Notes: generated by a model not told the origin, from the letters alone. Positions 1 to 9,444 are shown, counted from the first letter of the stretch. The stretch is 64,000 bases of DNA from Ochrobactrum sp. Marseille-Q0166 (GCF_014397025.1 NZ_JACJUO010000003.1:62001-126000), one strand, 5' to 3'. Program-made: numbers and translations.

Positions 1-446
1 CATCGCTCGATTATGCAATGGTTCTCCAGCAGGCAGCTTCGACAATCGGTCAGAAGATCACCATTGATCGTGTGCCGTCGGATGGCTACTGGTCAAACCA
101 TTGGCTGAAAGATCCGGTACATTACGGCAATATCAATGCTCGTCCGACACCGGATATTCTGTTCTCACTGCTCTATAAGACCGATGCGCCATGGAATGAG
201 AGCCAGTACAAGTCCGAGAAATTTGACTCCATGCTGCTTGAAGCCCGCGGCTCGCTTGATGAAGCGAAGCGCAAGGCAATCTATGGCGATATGCAGGCCA
301 TGGTCTCCAACGAAGCTGGAACGGTCATCCCGGTATTCATGTCCAATGTTGATGCGATTTCGCCGAAGTTGAATGGCCTTGAGCCAAATCCGCTTGGCGG
401 CATGATGGGTTATACATTTGCCGAACATGCATGGCTGGAAGCCTGA
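1..446 (+). CDS. ABC transporter substrate-binding protein, SBP_bac_5 family (C-terminal part)
   Basis: The reading frame is open from the window edge (first full codon at 3) to the stop at 444-446, so this is the last ~147 residues of a periplasmic dipeptide/opine/nickel-type solute receptor; the N-terminus lies upstream. The fragment has the usual end of this family: a segment placing the ligand-cleft aromatic residues (SDGYWSNHW), then the DEAKRKAIYGDMQ helix where family members count peptide-window residues, and a short hydrophobic tail. It lies 86 nt before two permease genes and a double ATPase gene on the same strand, the order expected for a Dpp/Opp importer. Family assignment is firm; the ligand cannot be read from the sequence. 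The linked FAD oxidoreductase at 4738 makes an opine, D-amino acid or other secondary amine a reasonable guess. Confidence 0.85.
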   Translation, partial: SLDYAMVLQQAASTIGQKITIDRVPSDGYWSNHWLKDPVHYGNINARPTPDILFSLLYKTDAPWNESQYKSEKFDSMLLEARGSLDEAKRKAIYGDMQAMVSNEAGTVIPVFMSNVDAISPKLNGLEPNPLGGMMGYTFAEHAWLEA

Positions 447-532
447 CATTTCGTTAGGTATCCTTGCTTCGGGTTCGGGCAAAACGCCGTCTTTGCCCGA
501 ACTGATCGTTTTCCCCAACTATTGGGCTGCGC

Positions 533-1489
533 ATGACCATGAAGTCGCCTCTGCTGAATCTCATCGCCAAACGTCTTGTCGTTGCTTTTGTTACGCTTCT
601 GATTGTTGCGTTTACGATTTTCTTTGCAACAGCGATGCTTCCTGGTGATGTGGCTGAAATTCTTCTGGGGCAGGCGGCGACACCTGAAGCCGTTGCCGGA
701 CTTCGTCATGCGATGAACCTCGATCAGCCCGCTTTCCTGCGCTTTCTTTATTGGCTGGTTAATTTGCTGCGCGGTGACCTTGGTGTTTCTTACGTCAACA
801 ATGTACCGATTTCTGACCTCATCGGCAACCGGCTAGTCAATTCGCTGAAGCTTGCCGGTGTGACGGCTGCAATCTCAGTACCAATTGCATTGTTTCTTGG
901 CATTACCGCCGCAATTATGCGTGGCACGATCTATGACCGTGTTGTTTCGATCATCACGATTTCGGTTATCTCCGTGCCAGAATTCATGGTTGCTACCATC
1001 GCAGTGATTGTGTTTGCGGTTTATCTTGGCTGGTTGCCAGCGCTTTCGATGGCCAATGAAGTTACATCGTTCTGGGGGCTTCTCAAGGTTTTTGCGATGC
1101 CAGTCATTACGCTGAGCTTTGTGATATCAGCACAGATGATCCGCATGACACGTGCAGCAGTCCTTGAGACGCTCAACACGCCCTATGTGGAAATGGCATT
1201 GTTCAAAGGTGCTTCACGCAGCCGAATGGTAGTTGTTCATGCGCTCCCCAATGCGCTCGGCCCTATCGTTAACGCTGTTGCACTTTCACTGTCTTATCTG
1301 CTGGGTGGCGTCATCATCGTGGAAACTATCTTCAATTATCCCGGCATAGCCAAGCTGATGCTTGATGCGGTTGCAACGCGAGATCTGCCTCTGATTCAGA
1401 CCTGCGCGATGATCTTCTGCTTTGGCTATCTTCTGCTCATCACGATAGCCGATTTGATTGCTATCGTTTCCAACCCGAGGCTGCGATAA
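533..1489 (+). CDS. ABC transporter permease, DppB type
   Basis: A 318-residue inner-membrane permease of a peptide/opine-type importer. Six hydrophobic segments are visible, the first at about residues 13-35 (LLIVAFTIFFATAML), followed by the periplasmic loop LGQAATPEAVAGLR typical of DppB proteins. The cytoplasmic EAA loop that contacts the ATPase is at about residues 220-240 (EMALFKGASRSRMVVVHALP). The family end, with VVETIFNYPGIAKLML and a last helix, is complete. A second in-frame ATG at 539 is an equally possible start; neither has a strong ribosome site. It forms one transcription unit with the receptor upstream and is separated from the next permease by two bases. It should pair with the product at 1492 to form the membrane pore. 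Confidence 0.9.
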   Translation: MTMKSPLLNLIAKRLVVAFVTLLIVAFTIFFATAMLPGDVAEILLGQAATPEAVAGLRHAMNLDQPAFLRFLYWLVNLLRGDLGVSYVNNVPISDLIGNRLVNSLKLAGVTAAISVPIALFLGITAAIMRGTIYDRVVSIITISVISVPEFMVATIAVIVFAVYLGWLPALSMANEVTSFWGLLKVFAMPVITLSFVISAQMIRMTRAAVLETLNTPYVEMALFKGASRSRMVVVHALPNALGPIVNAVALSLSYLLGGVIIVETIFNYPGIAKLMLDAVATRDLPLIQTCAMIFCFGYLLLITIADLIAIVSNPRLR

Positions 1490-1491
1490 TC

Positions 1492-2349
1492 ATGACTGCT
1501 TCCGTCTCAAATCAGCGAAAAGCAAAGTCCCCGCGTTTCGGCTATCGAGTTAATCTGGTCGGCGCAGTTTCCTTTCTGATTATCTTTGGCTGGGCAGTGG
1601 TAGCAATCTTCGCTCCTTGGATTGCGCCCCATCCAATTGGCGAGATTGTTGATTTCGACTTTTTCGGCCCGATGAGCGCGCAATTCCCCCTGGGGACAGA
1701 TTATCTTGGCCGCGATATGCTTTCGCGCATTATCTATGGCGCGCGGTTCACTGTCGGTATCTCGCTTGCTGCCGTGTTTTTAGCCTGCTTTTTTGGCGTT
1801 ACACTTGGCATGACTGCAGCCGTGATTGGCGGTTGGTTCGATTCAACACTCAGCCGTTTTCTTGATGCCTTAACATCCATCCCAAGCAAAATTCTGGCAC
1901 TTGTGATCGTCGCAGGTGTTGGAACATCCATCGCGATCCTGATTATTACAATGGCCGTGATCTATACGCCGGGCAGCTATCGCTTTGCGCGCGCATTGGC
2001 GATTAACATCAATACGATGGATTATGTGACGGTAGCGCGTGCACGCGGTGAGAAGATTGGCTATCTCATTCGCTCGGAAATTCTGCCCGGTATTATCGGG
2101 CCGGTACTGGCTGATTTTGGTCTGCGCTTTGTGTTCATCGTTCTGCTGTTATCGAGTATGTCGTTTCTTGGTCTGGGCGTACAACCGCCCTATGCTGACT
2201 GGGGTGCACTGGTTAAGGAAAACATTGGCGGGCTGTCTTTTGCAGCGCCTGCGGTCGTATTCCCCTCGATTGCCATTGCGAGCCTCACCATCAGCGTTAA
2301 CCTGCTGATCGATAATCTCCCGCAGAAGATCCGTGACAGGAGCGAATGA
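1492..2349 (+). CDS. ABC transporter permease, DppC type
   Basis: A 285-residue inner-membrane permease, partner of the DppB-type protein just before it. It has the DppC hallmarks: a cytoplasmic N-terminal tail of ~20 residues, a first membrane helix near residues 25-45, the periplasmic segment HPIGEIVDFDF followed by PLGTDYLGRDMLSRIIYGAR, and an EAA loop near residues 175-195 (DYVTVARARGEKIGYLIRSE). The last segment (FLGLGVQPPYADWGALV) is also family-typical. The gene starts two bases after the preceding stop, and its own stop directly abuts the ATPase ATG at 2350, so the three are very likely translated together. Confidence 0.9.
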   Translation: MTASVSNQRKAKSPRFGYRVNLVGAVSFLIIFGWAVVAIFAPWIAPHPIGEIVDFDFFGPMSAQFPLGTDYLGRDMLSRIIYGARFTVGISLAAVFLACFFGVTLGMTAAVIGGWFDSTLSRFLDALTSIPSKILALVIVAGVGTSIAILIITMAVIYTPGSYRFARALAININTMDYVTVARARGEKIGYLIRSEILPGIIGPVLADFGLRFVFIVLLLSSMSFLGLGVQPPYADWGALVKENIGGLSFAAPAVVFPSIAIASLTISVNLLIDNLPQKIRDRSE

Positions 2350-4011
2350 ATGAGCAATCTTGTTGAGATCAAAAATCTTCGTGTCGATGCAAAGACCGAT
2401 TCAGGTCGCAAAGTAGAGATTATTCGCGATGTCAGTTTCGAGATTGCTGAAGGCGAAATCGTAGCGCTCATTGGCGAAAGCGGTTCAGGCAAGACCACAA
2501 TCGCATTGACATTGATGGGCTATACGCGTCCGGGCTGCCGTATTGTGGGGGGCAGTATCGCTGTTGCTAGGCAGGATATTGTCACACTCTCGGAGCGTAA
2601 ACGATCAAAAAAACGCGGCACTGAAGTTTCCTATGTACCGCAAAGTGCGGCAGCGTCCTTTAATCCCGTGCATCGCATTATGGATCAGGTTATTGAAGTA
2701 ACCAAAATCCATAAGCTGATGTCGAAGGAGGAAGCACGTAAAAAGTCCAAAGAATTGTTTAAGGCGCTGGCTTTGCCAAACCCTGAAACAATCGGTGACC
2801 GCTATCCGCATCAGGTTTCTGGCGGGCAGTTGCAGCGATTGTCAGCGGCTATGGCTCTCATTGGCGATCCAAAGCTTATGATCTTTGATGAGCCGACGAC
2901 CGCACTTGATGTGACGACACAGATTGAAGTGCTGCGTGCATTCAAATCGGTGATGAAAAAGAAGCACATCGCTGGTGTTTATGTGTCGCATGATCTGGCC
3001 GTCGTGGCACAGATTGCAGATCGCATTGTTGTGCTTAAAGGCGGCGAGGTGCAGGAGGTGGGGCTTACGCAGGATATTCTGCATAACCCTCAGCATCCTT
3101 ACACGCAGGAATTGCTTGCCGCCTTTGAACCAGCTTTGCATGCAAAGCCTGAAAAGGCCGCAGTTGAAAAAACTGCACCACTTCTTGTGGTTGATAATGT
3201 CCTTGCTGGTTATGGCATGGTTGGCAAATCCGCCGAACCAGCGATGATCGCAGTCAACAATGTCAGCCTTGAGCTGTCGCGTGGACAGAACCTTGGCATT
3301 ATCGGGGAGTCAGGCTGCGGTAAGTCTACGCTTGCGCGCGTTATTGCGGGTATCTTGCCTGCGGCGCGCGGTAAAATATTGTTCGAAGGCAAGGAAATGC
3401 CAAGTGATCTGCGTTATCGCAGTCGCGAACAGCTGCGCGAATTGCAGATTGTTTTCCAGTTTGCGGATACAGCGCTCAATCCGGCCAAGTCGATTGCAGA
3501 CATTCTGGCGCGTCCGTTAAGTTTTTATCATGGAATGAGCGGCAAAAGCCGGGAAGCCCGCATTGACGAGCTACTCGATATGGTACGGATACCGAGCAAT
3601 CTGCGCTATCGCAGGCCGGGTGAATTATCGGGCGGGCAGAAGCAGCGTATCAATCTCGCGCGCGCTCTTGCCGCCGATCCGAAGATGATCATCTGCGATG
3701 AAATCACATCGGCGCTTGATACAGTGGTTGCTGCAGCCATTATTGATTTGCTCAAAGAACTGCAACACGAATTGTCATTGTCTTATCTCTTCATCAGCCA
3801 TGATCTTTCTACGGTTCGTGCGATCTGTGATGAAGTCGTTGTGATGTATGCGGGTAAAAAGGTTGAGCAGCTAAGCCCCGATATGATGGGCGATGCGGCC
3901 AGCCATCCTTACTCGCGGCTTTTGTTCTCGTCAGTGCCGAAACTCGATACTGGCTGGCTCGATAGCCTGAAACAAGACCCACAACTCGTTCGTGAGTTTA
4001 CGAAGAGCTAA
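2350..4011 (+). CDS. Double ABC ATPase (DppD-DppF fusion type)
   Basis: A 553-residue cytoplasmic protein with two nucleotide-binding domains in one chain, powering the importer encoded upstream. Domain one: Walker A GESGSGKT at residues 42-49, signature VSGGQLQRLS, Walker B MIFDEPTTALD and the switch histidine in YVSHDL. Domain two: Walker A GESGCGKS at residues 319-326, signature LSGGQKQRINLARAL, Walker B MIICDEITSALD. The short oligopeptide-transporter extension after each domain (NPQHPYTQELL; SHPYSRLLFSSVP) is present, so this belongs to the Dpp/Opp class. Both sites look catalytically complete. The stop codon lies inside the hairpin shared with the convergent lrp-like gene. Confidence 0.92.
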   Translation: MSNLVEIKNLRVDAKTDSGRKVEIIRDVSFEIAEGEIVALIGESGSGKTTIALTLMGYTRPGCRIVGGSIAVARQDIVTLSERKRSKKRGTEVSYVPQSAAASFNPVHRIMDQVIEVTKIHKLMSKEEARKKSKELFKALALPNPETIGDRYPHQVSGGQLQRLSAAMALIGDPKLMIFDEPTTALDVTTQIEVLRAFKSVMKKKHIAGVYVSHDLAVVAQIADRIVVLKGGEVQEVGLTQDILHNPQHPYTQELLAAFEPALHAKPEKAAVEKTAPLLVVDNVLAGYGMVGKSAEPAMIAVNNVSLELSRGQNLGIIGESGCGKSTLARVIAGILPAARGKILFEGKEMPSDLRYRSREQLRELQIVFQFADTALNPAKSIADILARPLSFYHGMSGKSREARIDELLDMVRIPSNLRYRRPGELSGGQKQRINLARALAADPKMIICDEITSALDTVVAAAIIDLLKELQHELSLSYLFISHDLSTVRAICDEVVVMYAGKKVEQLSPDMMGDAASHPYSRLLFSSVPKLDTGWLDSLKQDPQLVREFTKS

Positions 4012-4023
4012 GCTTTTTAGCTC
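4005..4023. terminator. Bidirectional hairpin between convergent genes
   Basis: A perfect 7-bp inverted repeat (GAGCTAA / TTAGCTC) with the 5-base loop GCTTT. It spans the stop codon of the ATPase gene and touches the stop of the convergent Lrp-type gene at 4017. The run of T in the centre gives short U tracts in both directions. Position and symmetry suggest termination on both strands; strength is unknown. Confidence 0.55.
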
Positions 4024-4499
4024 TGTTCGGTGAACATCACATCAAGTGGAAGGTGTGCTTTTACAATCGGTGATTTAAGCACAACGAAGCTGAAATATTT
4101 GTCGATGCCGACATCCATATCGATCAAGCGTTCCATGATCGTCTGATATTCGACGATTCCGGCGGTAACGAATTTCACCAGATAGTCGTAACCGCCGGAT
4201 ACGAGATGGCATTCGATAACGGAATCGATTTTCTCAACCGTTGCCAAGAACCGTGCAAAGTCGATTTGCCGATGATTTTTAAGGGTGACTTCAGTGAATA
4301 CCGTTAGTGTTTGCCCGAGCTTTGACACATTGATCTGTGCGGAATATCCTGTGATGTAACCTTCCGATTGAAGTTTCTTCACCCGCATCAGACAAGGGCT
4401 GGGTGACAGATTGACGAGTTCAGCAAGTTCGACATTGGTTATCCGCCCGTTTTTTTGCATTTCGGATAAAATTCTGATGTCAATTTTGTCGAGCTTCAT
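4017..4499 (-). CDS. Lrp/AsnC family transcriptional regulator
   Basis: A 160-residue regulator when started at the ATG at 4499; a GTG at 4511 would add four residues. The N-terminal winged helix-turn-helix (residues ~1-60) reads KLDKIDIRILSEMQ, then TNVELAELVNLSPSPCLMRVKKL, the standard AsnC DNA-binding unit. The C-terminal RAM domain (residues ~65-145) shows TVFTEVTLK, IECHLVSGGYDYLVKF and KYFSFVVLK. Such proteins sense amino acids and often regulate a neighbouring amino-acid gene. It sits convergent to the ABC importer and upstream-divergent to the FAD oxidoreductase at 4738, so local control of that oxidoreductase and the importer is likely; this is inference from position. Confidence 0.88.
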   Translation of the reverse strand: MKLDKIDIRILSEMQKNGRITNVELAELVNLSPSPCLMRVKKLQSEGYITGYSAQINVSKLGQTLTVFTEVTLKNHRQIDFARFLATVEKIDSVIECHLVSGGYDYLVKFVTAGIVEYQTIMERLIDMDVGIDKYFSFVVLKSPIVKAHLPLDVMFTEQS

Positions 4500-4737
4500 A
4501 GTCAAAACCACTTATTCGGTACTCTGATTTTAGATTATTATCATTTTCGTACCAAGCTGCAATCGGACAGCTTGCGGTTTTCCAAATTCAGTCATCATGC
4601 GAAGCAGCTACGTTTTGCACGCAATAATCACCTGTCTAAACTATAGTAAACCATATGAAATTCTGTGTAAACGCGAACTGCGATGTACCTCGCGACGTTG
4701 GCTGGATTAGAATATGCGAAACACCGGAGTTCTGCAC

Positions 4738-6063
4738 ATGTCTGCACCGCTATTGCACATTGAAACCAGCCCAAACTTGCCTAAAGAAGCTGACGTTGTT
4801 GTTATCGGTGGTGGCGTCGTCGGTGTATTTACCGCCTATTATCTGGCACGCAGCGGTATGAAAGTTACACTCGTCGAAAAAGGTCGGATAGCCGCAGAAC
4901 AGTCAAGCCGTAACTGGGGCTGGTGTCGCCAGCAGAACCGTGATGCCCGTGAACTCCCCATGGCAACCAAAAGCCTTGATCTGTGGGATAAAATTGCTGA
5001 AGAAACCGGAGAGTATCCTGGCTTCAGGCGTTGCGGATTGCTCTATCTCTCACAGGATGAAGCAGAAATTGCAGGCTGGGCCCGCTGGCGAGATTTCGCG
5101 AAGACGGTCGGTGTTACCACACATATGTTGAGCGCGGCTGAGGCGGCGGAGCGTGGTAAGGCGACTGGACGCGCATGGAAGGGTGGCGTTTTTTCGCCGA
5201 CTGACGGTATAGCCGATCCTTCACGCGCAGTTCCGATTGTGGCACGTGGTATTATAGCTGCTGGCGGGACGGTGCATCAGAACTGTGCGGCGCGCGGCAT
5301 TGAGTTAAGCGGCGGGCGCGTCAGTGGCGTTGTCACAGAAGCTGGAACAATACAGACGAAAACCGTGGTGATGGCGGGTGGAGCGTGGGCATCGTCCTTC
5401 TGCAATCAGCTTGGTATTCGCTTTCCACAGGCCGCGGTCCGTGCATCGATTTTGTCTGTTGCGCCGGGTGCTATTGGACTGCCGGACGCGTTGCATACAT
5501 CGCAGGTATCGCTCACGCGGCGCATTGATGGCGGTTATACACTCGCAATCAGTGGCAAAGCACGGGTGGATGTGACGCCTCAGCAATTGCGCTTCAGCCG
5601 CGAATTCATACCTATGTTCACGCGTCGCTGGCGTAGTCTTGCGCCGGGTGGCATTCAGGGCTGGTGCTCAGGCCATGAAACGCTGAGCAAGTGGTCACTG
5701 GATAAGGTCACACCAATGGAAAGAAATCGTATTCTGAATCCAAAGCCGGATGAAGGTCAGATCACTCTTACCTATAATAGGGCACGTGATCTGTTGTCAG
5801 AGCTTGCTAGTATTCCGATTGCCAATCGCTGGGCAGGCTATATTGATAGTACGCCGGATGGTGTACCGGCGATCGGCGAGATTGAAACAGTTCCGGGCTT
5901 TATTCTGGCAGCAGGTTTTAGCGGTCATGGCTTCGGCATTGGTCCCGGCGCAGGCCATATGATTGCTGACGTTATATTGGGTCGAGTGCCCATCATTGAC
6001 CCGACCCCTTACAAGCCAGAGCGTCTGAACCTCAGCGTATGGGGCAAAGTCGCTGAATTTTAG
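4738..6063 (+). CDS. FAD-dependent oxidoreductase, DadA/glycine-oxidase-like
   Basis: A 441-residue flavoenzyme of the DAO family. The FAD ADP-binding motif VVVIGGGVVGVFTAYYLA is near residues 20-37, followed by VTLVEKGRIAAEQSSRNWGW, the usual segment for this family. The C-terminal flavin motif (WAGYIDSTPDGVPAIGEI, then GFSGHGFGIGPGAGHMIAD) is intact. Members oxidise D-amino acids, N-methyl amino acids or opines to 2-oxo acids. The ATG at 4738 is preferred over the ATG at 4714 because GGAG sits 8 bases before it. The gene follows a divergent Lrp regulator and lies close to an importer of the dipeptide/opine class, which suggests catabolism of an imported amine. The exact substrate cannot be read from the sequence. 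Confidence 0.85.
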   Translation: MSAPLLHIETSPNLPKEADVVVIGGGVVGVFTAYYLARSGMKVTLVEKGRIAAEQSSRNWGWCRQQNRDARELPMATKSLDLWDKIAEETGEYPGFRRCGLLYLSQDEAEIAGWARWRDFAKTVGVTTHMLSAAEAAERGKATGRAWKGGVFSPTDGIADPSRAVPIVARGIIAAGGTVHQNCAARGIELSGGRVSGVVTEAGTIQTKTVVMAGGAWASSFCNQLGIRFPQAAVRASILSVAPGAIGLPDALHTSQVSLTRRIDGGYTLAISGKARVDVTPQQLRFSREFIPMFTRRWRSLAPGGIQGWCSGHETLSKWSLDKVTPMERNRILNPKPDEGQITLTYNRARDLLSELASIPIANRWAGYIDSTPDGVPAIGEIETVPGFILAAGFSGHGFGIGPGAGHMIADVILGRVPIIDPTPYKPERLNLSVWGKVAEF

Positions 6064-6125
6064 GTTTTGCAGTTATATGGAGAAGTATTTCTCAAATGCA
6101 TCATGCCGTTGATGAGGACATCTGA

Positions 6126-6285
6126 TTATGCAGCTTCCTGCAAAATGTAAGCAAAGACCTCAGCGGGTATCTTAAATCCACGACACTTGCGCGGCGTTGC
6201 ATTGAGATTCTGGGTGAGGGCGGTTAACTGCGTTTGGCTAACCTGTGTCTGGTCCGTGTTGCTGGATAAATACGGTCGAATGCAC
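6126..6285 (-). pseudogene. IS30-family transposase, C-terminal remnant
   Basis: About 52 codons ending at the stop at 6126-6128 read like the tail of an IS30-family DDE transposase: a stretch QVSQTQLTALTQNLN followed by PRKCRGFKIPAEVF, where the family has PRK.LGFKTP.EVF. The rest of the gene is gone. The homology stops exactly where an IS6-type terminal repeat begins at 6286, so the IS30 copy was cut by the arrival of, or a deletion next to, an IS6 element. Confidence 0.7.
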
Positions 6286-6600
6286 GGTTTTGTTGCAAAC
6301 TTTTCGTTCACGGATGGACTGATAGTATCTTGGCTTTTAATCAACTGAGTATTTTAGATGTTTAAAGGTCGCCATTTTGATAAATCTGTCATCCTGCTGT
6401 GTGTTCGATGGTACCCGGCTTAAAACTTGAGCCTGCGCAATCTGAAGGAAATGATGTCGGGGCGTGGGATTGATCTGGACCATTCAACCAAGCATTGCCA
6501 GCTCATCTGCTTCAGCCCAAAACTGCTTGAACGATTTTATTGGAAGAAGCGTCAGGTCAGACGCAAATAGAACCTCGATGAGACTTACTCAAGGTCAAAG
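6286..6600 (+). pseudogene. IS6-family (IS26-like) element, 5' remnant
   Basis: The left end starts with GGTTTTGTTGCAAACTTTTC, a good match to IS6-family terminal repeats. Sixty-some bases later a broken transposase frame begins: MFKGRHFDKSVILL, interrupted by a stop, then SLRNLKEMMSGRGIDLDHS, then after a frame change FSPKLLERFYWKKRQVRR, another stop, and LDETYSRSKG (the DDE-domain start, DETY.RVKG). The 3' half is missing; homology passes into an IS21 remnant near 6595. At least two stops and one frameshift make it non-functional. Confidence 0.75.
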
Positions 6601-7068
6601 GGACGAACGTACCCCGACCCGATGTCTGATTGTGCATGTGAAAATCGACCTTCCACTCGCGGGCAAAGGTGGCAACGCGACTGTATGATTCCTTATAGCC
6701 AAGAGCGACAAGGTCAGCGTGCATCTGCTTGACCATGCACTTTTGTTTGCGGGGTTTGCGATCTTCCGACTTTAACCACGTTGTCAGTCGGTCAGAAAAT
6801 GGGTCGAGTTTGCTTGGTCTATCCGGAACCTGATACTTTGGCTCAACGCCATTGAGACGCAGATACTTGCGGATGGTGTTCCGCGATAGGCCTGTTAGTC
6901 GGGCAATCTCGCGGATCGATAGTTCGTCCCGGTAATGTCACCGTCGGATAACGCTCAATAATGCCATGTCGATCACTCAATAGCCCTCGCTGAAAAACAA
7001 ATGAGGGAAGGTTCAAACATGGGTCAATTATAAATGGAAATATCACCCCCACGGGGTCAGTTCTCAGC
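6590..7068 (-). pseudogene. IS21-family istA transposase, 5' remnant with IS end
   Basis: Reading the minus strand from the ATG at 6967, the product starts MALLSVIRR, meets a TGA at 6938-6940 where the family has Trp, then continues open to about 6600. Recognisable segments are the helix-turn-helix ELSIREIARLTGLSRNTIRK, PDRPSKLDPFSDRL and TSGRGTFVPL, the N-terminal third of IstA. At 7048-7068 the minus strand begins TGAGAACTGACCCCGTGGGG, which resembles an IS21-type terminal repeat. IstB and most of IstA are missing; the cut is at the IS6 remnant near 6595. Confidence 0.75.
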
Positions 7069-7079
7069 AGCAATCAACA

Positions 7080-7450
7080 ATGTTGCAGAGCTCACCGGAA
7101 AACGAGGTCTTTTATTCCAAGCTTTTGCACCTGGAAGATGGAGCGCCGATCCAGATCGAAGAGCGATACGTGAATAGCGCTGAGGCTCCCGATTATCTTC
7201 AGCAGGACTTCACCCTTATTACCCTAAGTTTCTGGTTTTTGCGCAACACGATTGTCACGACAGTGGATAATACGATCCGTGCTATACGCGCGGATGAAGA
7301 CATTCGCAAAATCTTGCAGATTGAAGCCAACCAAGCCTGCCTACTTGTTGACAAGCAAACATGGCGTGACGGAATACCAGTTACACGCAGCCGGTTCACA
7401 TATCCGGTAGATCACTACCGTTTGCGTTCTTCTCATGAGGCACGGGCTAA
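7080..7450 (+). pseudogene. hutC: HutC-like GntR regulator, beheaded UTRA-domain remnant
   Basis: About 115 residues match the effector-binding UTRA domain of the histidine-utilisation repressor HutC: EVFYSKLLHLEDGAPIQIEE, RYVNSAEAPDYL, then TIVTTVDNTIRAIRADEDI and LLVDKQTWRDGIPVTRSRF. The N-terminal DNA-binding domain is absent; homology begins 12 bases inside an IS21 end at 7068, so the insertion removed it. After RLRSSHEA near 7440 the frame runs on into unrelated sequence up to a stop at 7547. No other hut gene is in the window, so this is an orphan scrap and cannot bind DNA. Confidence 0.7.
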
Positions 7451-7547
7451 ACGGGTGAATCCTGTAAGCGCGAGCCGATGGCCGCATGCTAGTTCCGTGC
7501 GGCCAGCTTCAAACAATTTGGCGATACCTTTCGCACAGCTGTATTAA

Positions 7548-8624
7548 ATTGCAGAGTGAGTGAACTATATTTGATAGTTGTTGGTTTCGCCTTATTTTGA
7601 GTCAACCTTCTTCGAGTTAACCCAAACGAAGACGGAATTACATTGAGACTTAAAGCGTACATGTGCTGGGTCTGTTCGGCGTCAAACACAAAAATGGGTT
7701 AAATTCAGGCCGAGTTTAACAAAGGTATAATACGGCAGCCTGGCGCGCACACGAATTTTTTATAGATGGTGTGATTACTATGCATTAAAATAGATCTTTC
7801 AGTTGAAGATACATATGGCGCTCAAGCGCACTCGTTCAAACTCGAATCGATGTGGAAGTTCGAGATCGTGCCTAGTCGGTGCTTGAAAGTATGGTGCTTA
7901 CTGTATCGGATGACAAACGAGGGGGTATTACCGTTCGAATTTATATAAGCAGCAAAACGCATGATCTTGGTTTCACAGCAAGGCCTTTGAAGTGCTGTGC
8001 GACATGCGGCCGGATGTTACGGATGATTAAGTCTCTCCTCACTTCAAAAAATGACAAGCGGCAATGGGTTCTGTTGCATCTGCAATTAGCCCACGTTTCA
8101 CATCGTCATGAATATGAACAACATGATGCCGATCTGAAGATCGACACCCTTCATCTGAAGGGGTTGGATTTCCTCAAACTTCGAGAACAAGCTACGGACT
8201 GGAGCCGCACCCGCGTAAAGCTGTCGGGTTGAAGCGCAGCTGTTCTTGCCTCTTACTCTAGATTCTCAAAGCGCCAACAAATTTGCCCCGGTTACGACAG
8301 CTTTCGGAATATCCCGATTATCACTTGTTTAGACGCATAAATGGTTGGCCAGTGCGGAGATCGGTTTCAATGAGCATGACGGCTGATAAGGGTGCGCCAG
8401 ATGTTGGAACGGTGGCTACGGGTCGACGCGCCCGTCTGAAATGTCCGGTCTGATCGAACTCATGCAGTGCCGACCACTGGTTTGTACCTGCATAATCGCT
8501 ACAAAGCTCGAGATTATGTCCCGTGCCGCTATTCGCCTCATTGAAGAGATTAATCTGCTCGAAATGACTGAAAGGGGCCTTTAACTTCGCCATCTGGTGA
8601 TGCTGCGAGGGCGCCGAATTCAAG
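7548..8624. other. Gene-poor degenerate stretch
   Basis: No convincing gene was found in this ~1.1 kb. A frame at 7879-8232 (+, 117 codons) has no recognisable domain, no good ribosome site and an unusual composition; I would not call it a gene. At 7669-7711 the sequence GGTCTGTTCGGCGTCAAA followed by GGGTTAAAT resembles the outer end of the IS6 relic at 43635-43676, so an isolated IS6 right end on the minus strand may lie here. Confidence 0.4.
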
Positions 8625-9430
8625 GGCTCTGTCGTATTTTTTCGCTTCTTTTGCATTATTTTGCTTTAGGTGCCGATAATGAAGAGAAGATAACGGTGTG
8701 GTAGTCCATTCAAAGTCTCGCATTCTTCTAAAAGCGTGATCCTCTATGCTGGTTTCTTCTACGTCCGTTATTCGGTTTCCTATCGTGATCTCCGAGAAAT
8801 CATGGATGAGCGGGGCGTACAGGTTGACCGTGCAACATTAAACCGTTGGGCTGTACGATACTCTCCCCAGATTACGGCTCGGGCACTAAGACGTAAACAG
8901 CCAACACTAGGCTCATGGCTTTTACGAGACCTATATAAAAGTCAAAGGGAAATGGACCTATCTTTATCGGGCCGTGGATCGTGATGCTCAAACTCTGAAC
9001 TTTATGCTCTCTGAACGCCGAAATCTCAGCGCTGCACCGCGCATATTTAAAAAAAAATCGCAGGCAACGGCGTTCCAAAGAAAGTTGTCATCGAAAAAAG
9101 TGGCGCCAATCTGGCTGGGGCTTACGCTGTAAACAGTATCTTGAAAATCACGGGCAAAGGCGAGGTGATCGAAATTCTTCAGATCAAATATCTCGACAAC
9201 ATCCTCAGCAGGACCATCACTTTATCAAGCAGATCACGAAACCGATGATGCGCTTCAAAACGTTTCATTCAGCATTAGCGACAATTGGGTATTGAAGTCG
9301 CATATATGATTCGCAAGAAGCAATTCGTAAACGATAACTGCTCGCCATTAGAGGTCTTTGCGGTGCTGGCAGCGTAATTGCGCGCGGAGATAAGGTTGTT
9401 TTTAACCCGCTGGGAATTTACGGCTGAGCC
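8625..9430 (+). mobile_element. IS6-family element, full length but decayed
   Basis: An 806-bp relic, the normal size for IS6. The left end GGCTCTGTCGTATTTTTTCG is at 8625-8644 and the decayed right end (GAATTTACGGCTGAGCC) at 9414-9430. The transposase frame starts near 8700 and reads SVILYAGFFYVRYSVSYRDL, VDRATLNRWAVRYSPQI, then after frameshifts near 8920 GKWTYLYRAVDRDAQTL, VVIEKSGANLAGAYAVN and a tail EVFAVLAA with stop at 9375-9377. The DDE residues are spread over different frames, so it is inactive. The same IS6 subtype recurs at 33832, 43635 and 52228. Confidence 0.8.
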
Positions 9431-9444
9431 TTTCCAATGGCTAT

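Noticed and set aside
7879..8232. 117-codon plus-strand frame
   Set aside because: No family resemblance, no ribosome site, surrounded by IS debris; left inside a gene-poor note instead of being called a gene.
8321..8656. 111-codon minus-strand frame
   Set aside because: It runs across the left terminal repeat of the IS6 relic at 8625 and shows no domain, so it is probably a chance frame.
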